Assembly (NCBI GenBank): GCA_031180805.1
Contig: JAPSLL010000011.1
Coordinates: 1 to 64,000 of the forward strand
Origin: Bacillus sp. (in: firmicutes)
GTDB lineage: Bacteria > Bacillota > Bacilli > Bacillales > Bacillaceae
Reading direction: 5' to 3'
Length of the DNA: 64,000 bases
The notes under the pieces are model-generated. The model was not told the origin of the DNA and made no database searches. It was given only the letters and a program-made list of their open reading frames with translations. The translations under genes were made by a program, and so were the position numbers. Positions 10,261-23,990 of the stretch are shown piece by piece. The first letter of the stretch is position 1, and each line of letters starts with the position of its first letter.

Positions 10261-10317
10261 ATTTATCCGAATGTATTATTAGAAGAAACAATGAAGATTG
10301 CTAAGGAGGAATCACAC

Positions 10318-11358
10318 ATGTCCGATATTTATAAACAAGCTGGTGTTGATATTGAAGCAGGCTATGAGGCTGTTTCTAGAATGAAAAAGCATGTCCAAAA
10401 AACATTGCGTTCCGGTGTTATGGGTGGTCTCGGTGGCTTCGGGGGAATGTTTGATTTAAGTGAATTAAATTATAAAAAGCCAGTATTAGTTTCCGGAACA
10501 GATGGAGTAGGAACGAAGCTGAAATTAGCTTTTATGGCAGATAAGCATGATACGATTGGTATCGATGCGGTTGCAATGTGTGTGAATGATATTCTTGCAC
10601 AAGGTGCGGAACCATTATTTTTCTTGGATTATTTGGCATTAGGTAAAGCAAAGCCAGAAAAGATTGAACAAATTGTTAAAGGAATTGCTGATGGATGTGA
10701 GGAATCAGGCTGTGCACTTGTTGGCGGTGAAACGGCAGAAATGCCAGGATTGTATAAAGAAGATGAATATGATGTGGCAGGTTTTTCGGTCGGTGTCGTT
10801 GAAAAGGATCAAATTGTAACAGGTGAAGAAATTCAAGCTGGACATGTGCTGATTGGTCTCCCATCAAGCGGTATCCATAGCAATGGATTTTCACTCGTTC
10901 GTAAAATTCTCCTAGAGGATGAAAAGCTAGAGCTTCAAACAGTATATCCTCCATTTACACAAACACTTGGTGAGGTTCTATTAACACCAACAAGACTATA
11001 TGTAAAGCCTGTACTTGATGTAATTAAAAATTACAAGATCGACGGAATGGCTCATATTACCGGTGGCGGCTTTATCGAAAATATTCCAAGAATGCTTCCT
11101 GAAGGTACTGGGGTAGAAATTGATTTAGGCTCATGGGATATCCCAACGATATTTGATTTCCTAAAGGAAAAAGGAAATTTAAGCAGTATGGATATGTACA
11201 ATGTGTTTAATATGGGAATCGGCTTTGTTCTTGCAGTTAAGGAAGAGCTTGTACAGGATGTAATGAAGCAGCTTGAAGCAAACGGAGAAAAGTCATATGT
11301 TATAGGGCGAGTTACAGAAGGAGCAGGTGTATCGTTTAACGAAGGAGTGCTCCGATGA
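10318..11358 (+). CDS. purM: Phosphoribosylformylglycinamidine cyclo-ligase (AIR synthetase)
   Basis: It closes the imidazole ring, FGAM plus ATP to [29 protein letters not shown] and GGETAEMPG are the conserved AIR-synthase motifs in the first half, and [13 protein letters not shown] lies in the second. The ATG at 10318 follows AAGGAGG by eight bases and gives 346 residues, the B. subtilis length. An in-frame ATG at 10291 lies before that ribosome binding site and is rejected. It overlaps purN by four bases. Confidence 0.97.
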   Translation: MSDIYKQAGVDIEAGYEAVSRMKKHVQKTLRSGVMGGLGGFGGMFDLSELNYKKPVLVSGTDGVGTKLKLAFMADKHDTIGIDAVAMCVNDILAQGAEPLFFLDYLALGKAKPEKIEQIVKGIADGCEESGCALVGGETAEMPGLYKEDEYDVAGFSVGVVEKDQIVTGEEIQAGHVLIGLPSSGIHSNGFSLVRKILLEDEKLELQTVYPPFTQTLGEVLLTPTRLYVKPVLDVIKNYKIDGMAHITGGGFIENIPRMLPEGTGVEIDLGSWDIPTIFDFLKEKGNLSSMDMYNVFNMGIGFVLAVKEELVQDVMKQLEANGEKSYVIGRVTEGAGVSFNEGVLR

Positions 11359-11921
11359 AAAGGATAGCAGTTTTTGCATCAGGGAATGGCAGCAATTTTC
11401 AAGCGATTGTTGAACGGATTAATACAGGTGAAATCAAAGCAGAAATTGGTCTCGTTGTTTGTGACAAGCCTCAAGCTGGTGTACTGACTCGTGCAAAAGA
11501 AGCACAAATTCCTGTTTTTAGCTTTAATCCAAAAGATTATGATACAAAAGCACAGTTCGAGGCTGTAATCTTAGCAGAGCTACAAAAACGAGAAATTGAT
11601 TTAGTTATATTAGCTGGTTATATGAGGTTAATCGGTCAAACCTTATTAGCGGCATATGGAGGGAAAATCGTTAATATTCATCCTTCCCTTTTACCATCCT
11701 TTCCGGGAATAGATGCGGTTGGACAGGCTCTTAGCGCAGGTGTCAAAGTAACGGGTGTAACGGTTCATTACGTTGATGCAGGAATGGATACAGGTCCAAT
11801 TATCGCGCAAAAGGCAATTGAAATTGCTGAAGATGATACAAAAGAAACGTTAGCAGAAAAGGTTCATCAGGTTGAGCATGTCTTATATCCAGAAGTAATC
11901 CAGAAATTAGTTTCAAAATAA
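11355..11921 (+). CDS. purN: Phosphoribosylglycinamide formyltransferase (10-formyl-THF dependent)
   Basis: It formylates GAR with 10-formyltetrahydrofolate. The start [12 protein letters not shown] is the phosphate-binding loop; [12 protein letters not shown] (about residues 106-117) holds the catalytic Asn and His; [17 protein letters not shown] contains the catalytic Asp. The 188-residue length is normal. ATG overlaps the purM stop by four bases. Confidence 0.97.
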   Translation: MKRIAVFASGNGSNFQAIVERINTGEIKAEIGLVVCDKPQAGVLTRAKEAQIPVFSFNPKDYDTKAQFEAVILAELQKREIDLVILAGYMRLIGQTLLAAYGGKIVNIHPSLLPSFPGIDAVGQALSAGVKVTGVTVHYVDAGMDTGPIIAQKAIEIAEDDTKETLAEKVHQVEHVLYPEVIQKLVSK

Positions 11922-11939
11922 AGTATAGAGGTGACAGAA

Positions 11940-13478
11940 ATGGCAATTAAACGTGCGCTTGTAAGTGTTTCAAATAAGAAAAATCTTGTACCTTTTGTTA
12001 AAGAATTAATCGATCTAGGTGTTGAAGTCATTTCAACAGGTGGAACGAAATCATTATTAGAGGAAAATGGGTTAAAGGTAATTGGTATTTCAGAAGTAAC
12101 AGGTTTTCCAGAGATTATGGATGGGCGTGTAAAAACACTTCACCCTAATATTCATGGAGGCTTGCTTGCTGTTCGAAACAATCCTAGTCATATGAATCAA
12201 TTAAAGGAAAATAACATTGAGACAATTGATTTAGTTGTTGTTAATCTATATCCTTTCAAAGAAACGATTTCAAAACCGGATGTTAAGTTCCAGGATGCGA
12301 TTGAAAACATTGATATTGGTGGACCATCAATGCTTCGTTCGGCTGCGAAAAATCATGAGGATGTAACAGTTCTTGTTGACCCACAGGATTATCAGGCAGT
12401 ATTAGAAGAACTAAAAGCAACTGGTGAAGTATCACTTCCACAAAAGCAACGTTTAGCTGCAAAGGTATTTAGACATACAGCAGCATATGATGCGCTAATT
12501 GCTGAATTTTTAACAAACACAATTGGTGAAGAGGATCCAGAATCTGTTACATTTACATTTGAAAAGAAACAAGCGCTTCGTTATGGTGAAAATCCACATC
12601 AAAAGGCTACATTCTACCAAAAACCGTTCGTACCAGTTGCATCGATTGCAAATGCAGAGCAGCTGCACGGAAAAGAGCTATCTTTCAATAATATTAAGGA
12701 CGCAGATGCTGCATTGCAAATTGTACGTGAGTTTACAGAGCCAGCTGCAGTAGCAGTTAAGCATATGAACCCATGTGGTGTTGGCGTTGGTGTTTCTACT
12801 CTTGAAGCATTTACTCGATGCTATGAGGCTGACCCAACATCTATTTTTGGCGGAATCGTTGCATTGAACCGTGAAGTGGACGAAGCAACAGCACAAAAAT
12901 TACATGAAATTTTCTTGGAAATTGTGATTGCACCATCATTTAGCAAGGAAGCTTTAGAGGTATTAACAAGCAAGAAAAACTTGCGCTTATTAACAATCGA
13001 TGTTGCAGCGGCTTCTAAACCGGAAAAACAATTACAATCAGTACGTGGCGGCTTACTTGTTCAGGATGAGGATGCTCTTTCTTTAGATGATGTTGAAGTA
13101 ACAATTCCAACTAAACGCGAACCATCTGAAGAAGAATGGAAAGATTTAAAGCTTGCTTGGAAGGTTGTAAAGCATGTGAAATCTAACGCGATCGTTCTTG
13201 CAAAAGATGAAATGACGGTTGGTGTTGGTGCTGGGCAAATGAACCGTGTAGGATCGGCTAAAATTGCGATTGAGCAAGCGGGTGAAAAAGCAAAGGGTAG
13301 TGCACTTGGTTCTGATGCATTCTTCCCAATGCCTGATACAGTAGAGGAAGCAGCAAAGGCTGGTATTACTGCAATTATTCAACCAGGCGGCTCAATCCGT
13401 GACGAGGATTCAATTCGTGTCGCAGATGAGTATGGAATTGCAATGGTATTTACTGGAGTACGTCATTTTAAACATTAA
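11940..13478 (+). CDS. purH: Bifunctional AICAR formyltransferase / IMP cyclohydrolase
   Basis: It performs the last two steps to IMP. The N-terminal methylglyoxal-synthase-like cyclohydrolase domain (about 1-145) shows [11 protein letters not shown] and [13 protein letters not shown]. The C-terminal formyltransferase domain has the conserved Lys-His of [10 protein letters not shown] and the [12 protein letters not shown] segment. The ATG at 11940 is preferred over an in-frame GTG at 11931, because that GTG is part of the ribosome binding site AGAGGTGA; this gives 512 residues as in B. subtilis. A 96-base gap without obvious structure separates it from purD. Confidence 0.97.
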   Translation: MAIKRALVSVSNKKNLVPFVKELIDLGVEVISTGGTKSLLEENGLKVIGISEVTGFPEIMDGRVKTLHPNIHGGLLAVRNNPSHMNQLKENNIETIDLVVVNLYPFKETISKPDVKFQDAIENIDIGGPSMLRSAAKNHEDVTVLVDPQDYQAVLEELKATGEVSLPQKQRLAAKVFRHTAAYDALIAEFLTNTIGEEDPESVTFTFEKKQALRYGENPHQKATFYQKPFVPVASIANAEQLHGKELSFNNIKDADAALQIVREFTEPAAVAVKHMNPCGVGVGVSTLEAFTRCYEADPTSIFGGIVALNREVDEATAQKLHEIFLEIVIAPSFSKEALEVLTSKKNLRLLTIDVAAASKPEKQLQSVRGGLLVQDEDALSLDDVEVTIPTKREPSEEEWKDLKLAWKVVKHVKSNAIVLAKDEMTVGVGAGQMNRVGSAKIAIEQAGEKAKGSALGSDAFFPMPDTVEEAAKAGITAIIQPGGSIRDEDSIRVADEYGIAMVFTGVRHFKH

Positions 13479-13574
13479 TCCATTTTTTAAAGAGGAGAGC
13501 ATATCCCCTTATCTTTTGAATTCTAATGTGAACTCAAGCTGAAGAAAACTAAATTTAATGAATGAGGTGTTTAA

Positions 13575-14925
<1,351 letters not shown>

Positions 14926-14947
14926 TTCTGATACCTCCATTTAATGA

Positions 14948-14975
14948 AAGGGGCTGGCTTTCGCCAGTCCCTTTT
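14948..14975. terminator. Bidirectional terminator between pur operon and the minus-strand gene
   Basis: AAAGGGGCTGGC pairs with GCCAGTCCCTTT around a TTTC loop, with T-rich ends on both strands (TTTT on plus). It can end the pur operon transcript and the minus-strand gene at 14974-15270. Confidence 0.8.
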
Positions 14976-15270
14976 AAGATTGTTCATAGACGATTTTATC
15001 TTCATCCTCTTCATAATCAAAATCGTCATCTTCATCGAAATATTCATCGTCATATCCATTAAAGAACGAAAAATTGCTTCGTTCAAAAAGGTAAGTGATT
15101 GGACAGAAGCGTAAAATACCTTCACCGACCTTCATTGCAGCAAGAGCCATCACAATGATATATGAATCTCTCCAAGGTCTTTTACAATATTTAGACGTTG
15201 ACCAAGCTAGCATCGTTAACCCACATGTAATCCGAATAAGCGCGTTCACAATTCCAATATTCGGTCTCAT
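14974..15270 (-). CDS. DUF2892 (YgaP-like) small membrane protein
   Basis: The 98-residue protein begins MRPNIGIVNALIRITCGLTM, as in DUF2892 proteins, with two membrane segments (about 8-30 and 40-58) and an acidic tail rich in Asp and Glu (about 70-95). AGGAAGGTGAGA precedes the tandem ATGs at 15273 and 15270, so a longer frame reaching back to 15306 is unlikely. It is transcribed against the pur operon. Function is unknown. The very acidic C-terminus is the unusual part. Confidence 0.75.
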   Translation of the reverse strand: MRPNIGIVNALIRITCGLTMLAWSTSKYCKRPWRDSYIIVMALAAMKVGEGILRFCPITYLFERSNFSFFNGYDDEYFDEDDDFDYEEDEDKIVYEQS

Positions 15271-15381
15271 CATTCTCACCTTCCTGAATTTGTCATGAAA
15301 ATGCAATAAAACGTTAATGCATCCATAAAATTCCTATGGTAACATAGTAGTAAAATTTGTAATGAAAATGGAGGGTTTTTT

Positions 15382-17124
15382 ATGCCCGAGAGAACATATC
15401 AATGGAAATTGAGTCAGATTCGCAAACATATTGATGTTATTTCCAACAAACTTGCTCCAAAAACGGTGTTAAAAAATGCAACAATTCTCCATTCTTATCT
15501 ACGCCAATGGATAAAGGGTAATATCTGGATTTCAGATGACCGTATTGTTTATATCGGCGATCAATTACCAGAACAAATGAACCAAACCGAAATGATTGAT
15601 TGTGCGAACAAAATCGTTGTACCAGGCTATATAGAACCTCACGCACATCCATTTCAATTATATAATCCCCTGTCACTTGCGAAGTATGTATCGAAAACAG
15701 GAACAACAACATTTGTAGGTGATAACCTTTTTTTCCTTTTGCAATACGATAAAAAGAAAGCGCTTACGTTTTTAGATGACGTTGGAAAATTACCATATCA
15801 CTTCTACTGGTGGTCAAGATTTGATCTCCAAACAGAAATTCATGGAGAGGAGCGGATTTTTTCACATGATTTTTTAAAGCAATGGCTCGCACATCCATCT
15901 GTTATCCAAGGAGGGGAATTAACGAGCTGGCCAAAATTACTTGATGGTGATGATTGGATTTTATACTGGTTAAGAGAAACGAAACGACGTGGTAAAAGAA
16001 TTGAAGGCCATTTACCAGGTGCTTCACAATCAACCTTATTAAAAATGAAGTTATTTGGAGTTGATAGTGATCATGAATCAATGAATGGAAAAGATGTAAT
16101 GAATCGATTGAAAATGGGGTATACTGCAGCATTAAGACACTCTTCCATTCGTCCTGATTTGATGAAGCTGTTACAAGAAGTACAGAATGAAGGACTAACG
16201 ACCTATGATCATGTATACTTTACAACGGACGGAGCAACCCCAACCTTTTATAAGGATGGAATGATGAACCAATGTATTGATATAGCATTACAAGCAAATG
16301 TTCCTGCAATTGATGCATATCATATGGCAACATTTAATATTGCAAAATATTATCAGCTTGATGATCAAATTGGGGTTATTGCTCCAGGAAGAATGGCTAC
16401 ACTAAATATATTAGAAAGTATCGACAATCCAGCACCATCCTCAGTTATGGCAAAGGGTGAATGGTTAGTGAAGGATGGGGTACAACAGGAAGTAAATGAT
16501 AATATTAATTGGGGAGAATATGGTCTTCAGCCAATTAAGTTTAATTGGGACTTAACGGTGGATGATTTGCAATTTTCAATGCCAGTTGGAATGAAAATGA
16601 AAAATTCTGTTATTATGGAGCCTTATTCATTAGCAATAGATAGTTCTGTGAATCAACTATCGACTGAACATGATGAAAGCTTTTTAGCTCTTATTGACCG
16701 AAATGGAGAATGGCGAATTAATACTGTATTAAAAGGATTTTCTAAAAAAATTCAGGGCTTTGCGAGTTCCTATTCAACAACTGGGGATATAATATTAATG
16801 GGAAAAAACAAGGATGATATGTTAGCTGCCTTTAAACGTATGAAGGAAATTGGTGGAGGCATTGTCGTTTGTGAGAAGGAAAAGGTGATTTTTGAATTAG
16901 CATTGCAGTTAAATGGTAGTGCATCTAATGAAGATTTAGAGATGATTATGTCTAAACAAACAGATTTTTTTGAGAAGTTAAAGGAAAGAGGCTATCATTT
17001 TGATGATCCGATTTATTCATTGTTATTTTTCTCATCAACACATTTACCTTATATAAGGATAACACCAAGAGGTATTTTTGATGTCATGAAAAAAACGGTA
17101 CTCTTTCCATCAATAATGCGTTAA
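15382..17124 (+). CDS. yerA: Adenine deaminase family protein (YerA)
   Basis: This amidohydrolase of the adenine deaminase family would convert adenine to hypoxanthine and ammonia, feeding purine salvage beside the synthesis operon. VVPGYIEPHAHPFQLY (about residues 75-90) contains the HxH metal ligands. GHLPGAS, HESMNG and the C-terminal adenine deaminase domain (about 400-580) are present. At 580 residues it has the same length as B. subtilis YerA. The start follows GGAGGG. YerA is a paralogue of AdeC and its activity is less certain than the family name suggests, so the substrate is inferred. Confidence 0.88.
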   Translation: MPERTYQWKLSQIRKHIDVISNKLAPKTVLKNATILHSYLRQWIKGNIWISDDRIVYIGDQLPEQMNQTEMIDCANKIVVPGYIEPHAHPFQLYNPLSLAKYVSKTGTTTFVGDNLFFLLQYDKKKALTFLDDVGKLPYHFYWWSRFDLQTEIHGEERIFSHDFLKQWLAHPSVIQGGELTSWPKLLDGDDWILYWLRETKRRGKRIEGHLPGASQSTLLKMKLFGVDSDHESMNGKDVMNRLKMGYTAALRHSSIRPDLMKLLQEVQNEGLTTYDHVYFTTDGATPTFYKDGMMNQCIDIALQANVPAIDAYHMATFNIAKYYQLDDQIGVIAPGRMATLNILESIDNPAPSSVMAKGEWLVKDGVQQEVNDNINWGEYGLQPIKFNWDLTVDDLQFSMPVGMKMKNSVIMEPYSLAIDSSVNQLSTEHDESFLALIDRNGEWRINTVLKGFSKKIQGFASSYSTTGDIILMGKNKDDMLAAFKRMKEIGGGIVVCEKEKVIFELALQLNGSASNEDLEMIMSKQTDFFEKLKERGYHFDDPIYSLLFFSSTHLPYIRITPRGIFDVMKKTVLFPSIMR

Positions 17125-17158
17125 AATATAAAAGTGAAAATGAGAAGGTTGTGTTAGT

Positions 17159-18187
17159 TTGCGGAGGATCTGCAGCTTATTAGTCATAGTGCCCATGTTT
17201 CTATTTATAAGCGCTTGCAATACAGAAGAAGAGCAAAACAACTTCACTCAAAATGAAAATGAACAAGAGACATCTGTACAGGTTGAAGAAAAATCAATCT
17301 ATCCACTAACAGGACTTAAGACAGCGGACGGAGATGTAAATCGACGACCTGTCGCAGTGATGATTAACAACCATCCTAAAGCACGACCTCAGTCAGGGCT
17401 GCACAAGGCAGATATTGTTTATGAGGCATTAGCTGAAGGGAATATTACAAGGTTTTTGGCTGTCTTTCAAAGTGATATACCTGATGTCATAGGACCTGTG
17501 CGTAGTGCAAGGGAGTATTTTATTGATTTAAGCAAAGGCTTTGATGCTCTTTACATTCATCATGGATGGAGTCCATCAGCTAAGGAGAAGCTTGAGTCAG
17601 GTGAGGCAGATTATTTAAATGGATTGTCTTATGATGGTACACTATTTTGGAGAGCAGACAATCGTAAAGCTCCACATAATTCCTATATTTCCTATAAAAA
17701 TATTTTAAAAGGTGCTAAAGAATTGAATTACAGCTCAGATTCTGAAGTAGAGCCATATCAATTTTTATCTGAAGAGGAAATGGAATTATTAAAAGGTGAA
17801 CGTGTAAATAAGTTTGTTATAGAATATGACAAGTTGGAAACATGGCAGGCAACATATGAGTATAATCAAACTAACAATAGCTATAGTAGATATAGTGATG
17901 ACGAACTGACCTTTGATATGGAAAGTGGCGAACCTATTACAATAAGTAATGTTTTTGTTGTTGAAATGGAGCATGACTATATTGATAATTATGGTAGAAG
18001 AAGTATTGATGTTCAGTCAGGTGGCAAAGCAGTTCTTCTGCAAGGAGGCATTATGCAGGAGGTAGAATGGGAAAACCGAGAAGGCCGTATTGTTCCGGTG
18101 AAAGATGGGGAAGTTATTAAATTTGTACCCGGGAAAACATGGATAAATATTGTTCCAAGTTTAGAAAAGTCCTTCTTTATTGAATAA
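17159..18187 (+). CDS. yerB: DUF3048 lipoprotein YerB
   Basis: The N-terminal signal peptide ends in the lipobox ISAC (Cys at about residue 20), so the protein should be anchored outside the membrane. Two DUF3048 parts follow. The first has RPVAVMINNHPKARPQSG (about 62-79) and the IGPVRSAREYF segment; the C-terminal part ends with FVPGKTWINIVP. The start is TTG at 17159, about ten bases behind GAGAAGG. It is 342 residues long. Gene order yerA-yerB-yerC is as in B. subtilis. Function is unknown. Confidence 0.88.
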   Translation: MRRICSLLVIVPMFLFISACNTEEEQNNFTQNENEQETSVQVEEKSIYPLTGLKTADGDVNRRPVAVMINNHPKARPQSGLHKADIVYEALAEGNITRFLAVFQSDIPDVIGPVRSAREYFIDLSKGFDALYIHHGWSPSAKEKLESGEADYLNGLSYDGTLFWRADNRKAPHNSYISYKNILKGAKELNYSSDSEVEPYQFLSEEEMELLKGERVNKFVIEYDKLETWQATYEYNQTNNSYSRYSDDELTFDMESGEPITISNVFVVEMEHDYIDNYGRRSIDVQSGGKAVLLQGGIMQEVEWENREGRIVPVKDGEVIKFVPGKTWINIVPSLEKSFFIE

Positions 18188-18224
18188 AAAAGTAATTAAC
18201 ATAAGCGGCTGGAATGAGCTTCAT

Positions 18225-18250
18225 TTCGATTAGGGGGACCTTAGCCCCCT
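18225..18250 (+). other. Stem-loop between yerB and yerC
   Basis: TAGGGGG and CCCCCTA form a seven-pair GC-rich stem around a short loop after yerB. No T-run follows, so termination is uncertain. Confidence 0.45.
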
Positions 18251-18292
18251 ACGCATTTCTAATAAGGCAAAAGGCAAAAGGAGAATGGATAT

Positions 18293-18601
18293 ATGCAAAT
18301 TGAAAAGCTACGAGGAAGAGAGCTTGATCAGCTTTTTGAATCGATTTTATCATTAAGAGATTTAGAGGAATGCTATCGTTTTTTTGATGATTTATGTACT
18401 GTAAATGAAATTCAATCATTAGCTCAAAGGCTAGAGGTAGCTAGAATGCTAAGAGAAGGGAATACATATCACAAAATAGAAACGGAAACAGGTGCTAGCA
18501 CGGCAACGATTTCTCGAGTAAAACGCTGTTTAAACTATGGGAATGATGCCTATCAAATGGCACTTGAACGTGTACACAATAAAAAGGAAGAAACAGAATA
18601 A
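18293..18601 (+). CDS. yerC: TrpR-family DNA-binding protein YerC/YecD
   Basis: This 102-residue protein belongs to the YerC/YecD branch of the TrpR-like helix-turn-helix superfamily. The segment LAQRLEVARMLREGNTYHKI leading into TGASTATISRVKRCLNYG (about residues 45-82) is the DNA-binding region. It is likely a small transcription regulator. The targets cannot be read from this window. Confidence 0.9.
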   Translation: MQIEKLRGRELDQLFESILSLRDLEECYRFFDDLCTVNEIQSLAQRLEVARMLREGNTYHKIETETGASTATISRVKRCLNYGNDAYQMALERVHNKKEETE

Positions 18602-18604
18602 GCG

Positions 18605-18643
18605 AGGGGGCGGTCTTAATGACTGCTCCTTTTCTCTTTTTTT
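18605..18643 (+). terminator. Terminator after yerC
   Basis: GGGGCGGTC and GACTGCTCC form a nine-pair stem with two wobble pairs around TTAAT, followed by a T-rich tail with seven consecutive T. Confidence 0.8.
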
Positions 18644-18688
18644 GAGAATCAAAAGTAAAAGGTGTTTATTTTCAAAATTATTTTCTCT

Positions 18689-18811
18689 GTGTCTTTCTCC
18701 AGCGCCTACCCCTCGAGGTCACAAGCTAGAAGGATTGAGAAAAAAGAACGTCTTCTATTTCCCGTGCGCCTTGTGCTTGTTGGGGCTGACCGAGGCGTAT
18801 TTCGCTTTTCG
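18689..18811 (-). repeat. Dispersed foldback repeat, copy 2 (inverted relative to copy 1)
   Basis: Read on the minus strand it runs GCGAAATACGCCTCGGTCAG, CCCCAACAAGCACAAGGCGC, a variable middle, then CTTGTGACC, TCGAGGGGTAGGCGCTGGAG and AGACAC. This shares its ordered landmarks with the unit at 10058-10180. The copy sits between yerC and pcrB. Its ends can pair (GGCGCT with AGGCGT-type sequence). The plus-strand frame that crosses it is not a gene. Confidence 0.65.
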
Positions 18812-18896
18812 AAATATGGATCCTTCTTATAGTTTTTTGCTAGTATGTAATTTGCTATAATAGTGAAATGGATGTTTTGAATGGAGGATTCTATAC

Positions 18897-19583
18897 ATGT
18901 ATGATATTAACGAGTGGAAGCATGTGTTTAAACTCGATCCTGATAAAGAAATAAGTGATGAAGATTTAGAAAAAATATGTGAATCTGGAACAGACGGAAT
19001 TATTATCGGAGGCAGCGATAATGTGACAGAGGATAATGTGTTAAATTTAATGTCTAGAGTCCGTCGTTATCTAATTCCATGTATCTTAGAGGTTTCAACA
19101 GCGGATTCAATTATTCCAGGATTTGATTTGTATTTTATTCCAACTGTATTAAATAGTAGAAGTACAAAATGGATGATAGAATTGCATCATGAAGCTGTAA
19201 AGGAATATGGAGAAATCATGAATTGGGATGATATTCTTGTTGAGGGATATTGTATCGTAAATCCTGATTGCAAGGCAGCAAAATTGTCGGAAGCAAATAC
19301 AAATCTTTCAACTGACGATGTCATCGCCTATGCTCGTGTAGCGGAAAAAATGTATAACCTCCCAATCTTCTATTTGGAGTACAGCGGCATGCTTGGTGAT
19401 ATCGCCTTAGTAGAGGAAAGCAAACGAGTATTAACAAATACAAGGTTATTTTATGGAGGAGGAATTAGCTCCCCTGAAGAAGCGAAGCAATTTGCAAAGC
19501 ATGCAGATGTTGTCGTCGTTGGAAATGCTATTTATACTAACCTTAATGCAGCTTTACAAACAGTAGCTGCTGTTAAAGAGTGA
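18897..19583 (+). CDS. pcrB: Heptaprenylglyceryl phosphate synthase PcrB
   Basis: This TIM-barrel prenyltransferase joins heptaprenyl diphosphate to sn-glycerol-1-phosphate, giving an archaeal-type ether lipid precursor in Bacillaceae. It shows [12 protein letters not shown] (about 34-45), [11 protein letters not shown] and the phosphate-binding [12 protein letters not shown] near the C-terminus. At 228 residues it has the family length. It sits before pcrA, as in B. subtilis. The ATG follows GGAGG. Confidence 0.95.
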   Translation: MYDINEWKHVFKLDPDKEISDEDLEKICESGTDGIIIGGSDNVTEDNVLNLMSRVRRYLIPCILEVSTADSIIPGFDLYFIPTVLNSRSTKWMIELHHEAVKEYGEIMNWDDILVEGYCIVNPDCKAAKLSEANTNLSTDDVIAYARVAEKMYNLPIFYLEYSGMLGDIALVEESKRVLTNTRLFYGGGISSPEEAKQFAKHADVVVVGNAIYTNLNAALQTVAAVKE

Positions 19584-19594
19584 AGACTTTTAAG

Positions 19595-19626
19595 AAAACG
19601 AAACGCTATTAAAGGGGTTTCGTTTT
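19595..19626 (+). terminator. Stem-loop between pcrB and pcrA
   Basis: AAAACGAAAC pairs exactly with GTTTCGTTTT around a 12-base loop, with the T-rich 3' arm acting as tail. It may terminate pcrB transcripts in part. Confidence 0.65.
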
Positions 19627-19705
19627 ATGATGTAGATATAGGTTTAAAAATTCAAGTGAATTTGTTAAAATTAGAACATATGTTCCTAGAAGGACGGTGA
19701 AGACG

Positions 19706-21934
19706 TTGCAATTTTTATCAAATCAACTACTTACTGGTTTGAATGACAAGCAACAGGAAGCAGTAAAAACAACTGATGGACCATTGTTGATTATGGCTGG
19801 AGCCGGAAGTGGAAAAACGCGTGTTTTAACACATAGAATTGCTTACTTAATGGTAGAAAAGCAAATTGCACCATGGAATATTTTGGCGATTACGTTCACA
19901 AACAAGGCAGCACGTGAAATGAAAGAGAGAATTCAGCATATATTAGGGCCAGGTGCAGATGATATATGGATTTCTACGTTTCACTCGATGTGTGTAAGAA
20001 TTTTGCGTCGAGATAGTGACAGAATGGGAATAAATCGTAACTTTTCGATACTTGATACGACAGATCAATTGTCGGTCATTAAAACCGTTTTAAAGGAAAA
20101 GAATCTAGATCCTAAAAAGTATGAGCCAAGGAGCATTTTAGGAACGATAAGCAGTGCGAAAAATGAATTACTTACGCCAGATGAGTTTGATAAAACGGCT
20201 AGTAGTCATTATGAACAAGTTGTAAGTGATGTTTATAAGGAGTACCAACGAAAGTTGCGGAAAAATCAATCACTCGATTTTGATGATTTAATTATGACAA
20301 CAATTCAATTGTTCCAACGGGTGCCTGAAGTGTTAGAAACTTATCAACGAAAGTTCCAATATATTCATGTAGATGAGTACCAAGATACGAATAGGGCTCA
20401 ATATATGTTAGTTAAGTTTCTGGCAGCACGTTTCCAAAACCTCTGTGTTGTAGGGGACTCCGATCAATCCATTTATCGTTGGCGTGGAGCAGATATTGCA
20501 AATATTCTTTCCTTTGAAAAAGATTACCCTCAAGCGAAAGTCATCTTACTTGAACAAAATTATCGTTCAACAAAATTAATTCTCGAAGCAGCTAATGAAG
20601 TTATTAAGCATAATTCAAATCGAAAGCCGAAAAAACTATGGACGGAAAACCTAGAAGGCTCTAAAATTACCTACTATCGTGCTGATAGTGAAGCAGCGGA
20701 AGGACAGTTCGTAGCAGGGAAGATTAAACAGCTCGTCGACTCTGGTCAGAGGAAATTTTCCGATATCGCTATTCTCTATCGTACAAACGCACAATCGCGG
20801 ATTATTGAGGAAGTTTTACTCAAATCAAATATTAACTACACAATCGTTGGCGGTATTAAGTTCTATGATAGAAAAGAAATTAAAGATTTACTTGCATATT
20901 TACGACTAATCGCAAATCCTGATGATGATATTAGTTTATTAAGAGTCATAAATGTACCGAAACGAGGCGTCGGGTCTACTTCAGTAGATAAAATCGCAAA
21001 CTATGCAATTGCCAATGATTTATCAATTTTTCAAGCGTTAGAAGAAATTGAACAGGTAGGTGTTAGTGCAAGAGTAGTCAATGCATTAGTAGAATTCCGC
21101 GAATTAATTCGAAACTTAGGTAATATGCAGGATTATTTATCGGTAACAGAGCTTGCAGAGGAAATTATCGAAAAATCAGGTTATCGGGAAATGCTAAAAC
21201 AGGAAAAAACATTGGAAGCACAAAGTAGACTTGAAAATATTGATGAGTTTCTATCTGTTACACAGACGTTTGAAAAGCAAAGTGAAGATAAAAGCTTAGT
21301 TGCCTTTTTAACAGATTTGGCTCTCGTATCAGATATTGATAAGCTAGAGGAAGATGATCAGCAAGAAAATGATGCGATTGTCTTAATGACACTGCACTCA
21401 GCTAAGGGACTAGAATTTCCAGTTGTCTTTTTAATCGGCCTTGAGGAAGGTGTTTTCCCACATAGCCGTTCGTTAATGGAAGAGGACGAAATGGAAGAGG
21501 AACGTCGATTAATGTATGTTGGGGTTACACGAGCTGAACAAGAGCTTTACATGACAAATGCTCAAATGCGGACATTATTCGGTCGGACTAGTATGAATCC
21601 TGAATCACGGTTTATAAAGGAAATACCTAGTGAATTAATTGAAAATCTAAATGAAGAGATAAAGAAAAAACAAGCGTCAACAGCGTCATCAAGCTTTGCA
21701 GCAGCACGCCGTCAGGAAAAACGTCCACCTGTTATGAGACCAATTGCAGCCTCAACAGGAGGAGACCAGCTTTCATGGTCTGTTGGAGACAAAGCAGAGC
21801 ACAAAAAATGGGGAATTGGTACAGTTGTCAGTGTCAAAGGCTCTGGTGAAGGAACAGAATTGGATATCGCGTTTCCGAGCCCAGTAGGCATTAAACGTCT
21901 ACTTGCAAAATTTGCACCAATTAATCGATTATAA
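19706..21934 (+). CDS. pcrA: ATP-dependent DNA helicase PcrA (UvrD/Rep superfamily 1A)
   Basis: This 3'-5' helicase acts in repair and rolling-circle replication and removes RecA or stalled polymerase. The Walker [10 protein letters not shown], the [10 protein letters not shown] motif Ia, VDEYQDTN motif [16 protein letters not shown] motif [11 protein letters not shown] motif IV, and [15 protein letters not shown] with YVGVTRAEQ (motifs V and VI) are all visible. The C-terminal Tudor-like segment ([11 protein letters not shown]) is the RNA polymerase binding part. TTG at 19706 is preferred: GGTGA lies five bases before it and the protein then aligns with B. subtilis PcrA. GTG at 19697 is the alternative. 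Confidence 0.96.
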   Translation: MQFLSNQLLTGLNDKQQEAVKTTDGPLLIMAGAGSGKTRVLTHRIAYLMVEKQIAPWNILAITFTNKAAREMKERIQHILGPGADDIWISTFHSMCVRILRRDSDRMGINRNFSILDTTDQLSVIKTVLKEKNLDPKKYEPRSILGTISSAKNELLTPDEFDKTASSHYEQVVSDVYKEYQRKLRKNQSLDFDDLIMTTIQLFQRVPEVLETYQRKFQYIHVDEYQDTNRAQYMLVKFLAARFQNLCVVGDSDQSIYRWRGADIANILSFEKDYPQAKVILLEQNYRSTKLILEAANEVIKHNSNRKPKKLWTENLEGSKITYYRADSEAAEGQFVAGKIKQLVDSGQRKFSDIAILYRTNAQSRIIEEVLLKSNINYTIVGGIKFYDRKEIKDLLAYLRLIANPDDDISLLRVINVPKRGVGSTSVDKIANYAIANDLSIFQALEEIEQVGVSARVVNALVEFRELIRNLGNMQDYLSVTELAEEIIEKSGYREMLKQEKTLEAQSRLENIDEFLSVTQTFEKQSEDKSLVAFLTDLALVSDIDKLEEDDQQENDAIVLMTLHSAKGLEFPVVFLIGLEEGVFPHSRSLMEEDEMEEERRLMYVGVTRAEQELYMTNAQMRTLFGRTSMNPESRFIKEIPSELIENLNEEIKKKQASTASSSFAAARRQEKRPPVMRPIAASTGGDQLSWSVGDKAEHKKWGIGTVVSVKGSGEGTELDIAFPSPVGIKRLLAKFAPINRL

Positions 21935-21969
21935 GTAAAGAAATGTTCTAGAAAGGATTGAACATCTGA

Positions 21970-23976
<2,007 letters not shown>

Positions 23977-23990
23977 GAGGTGTTAGTCAC

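Noticed and set aside
18537-18860. Plus-strand frame of 107 codons after yerC
   Set aside because: It runs through the end of yerC, its terminator and the dispersed repeat; it has no ribosome binding site and no sensible protein character.
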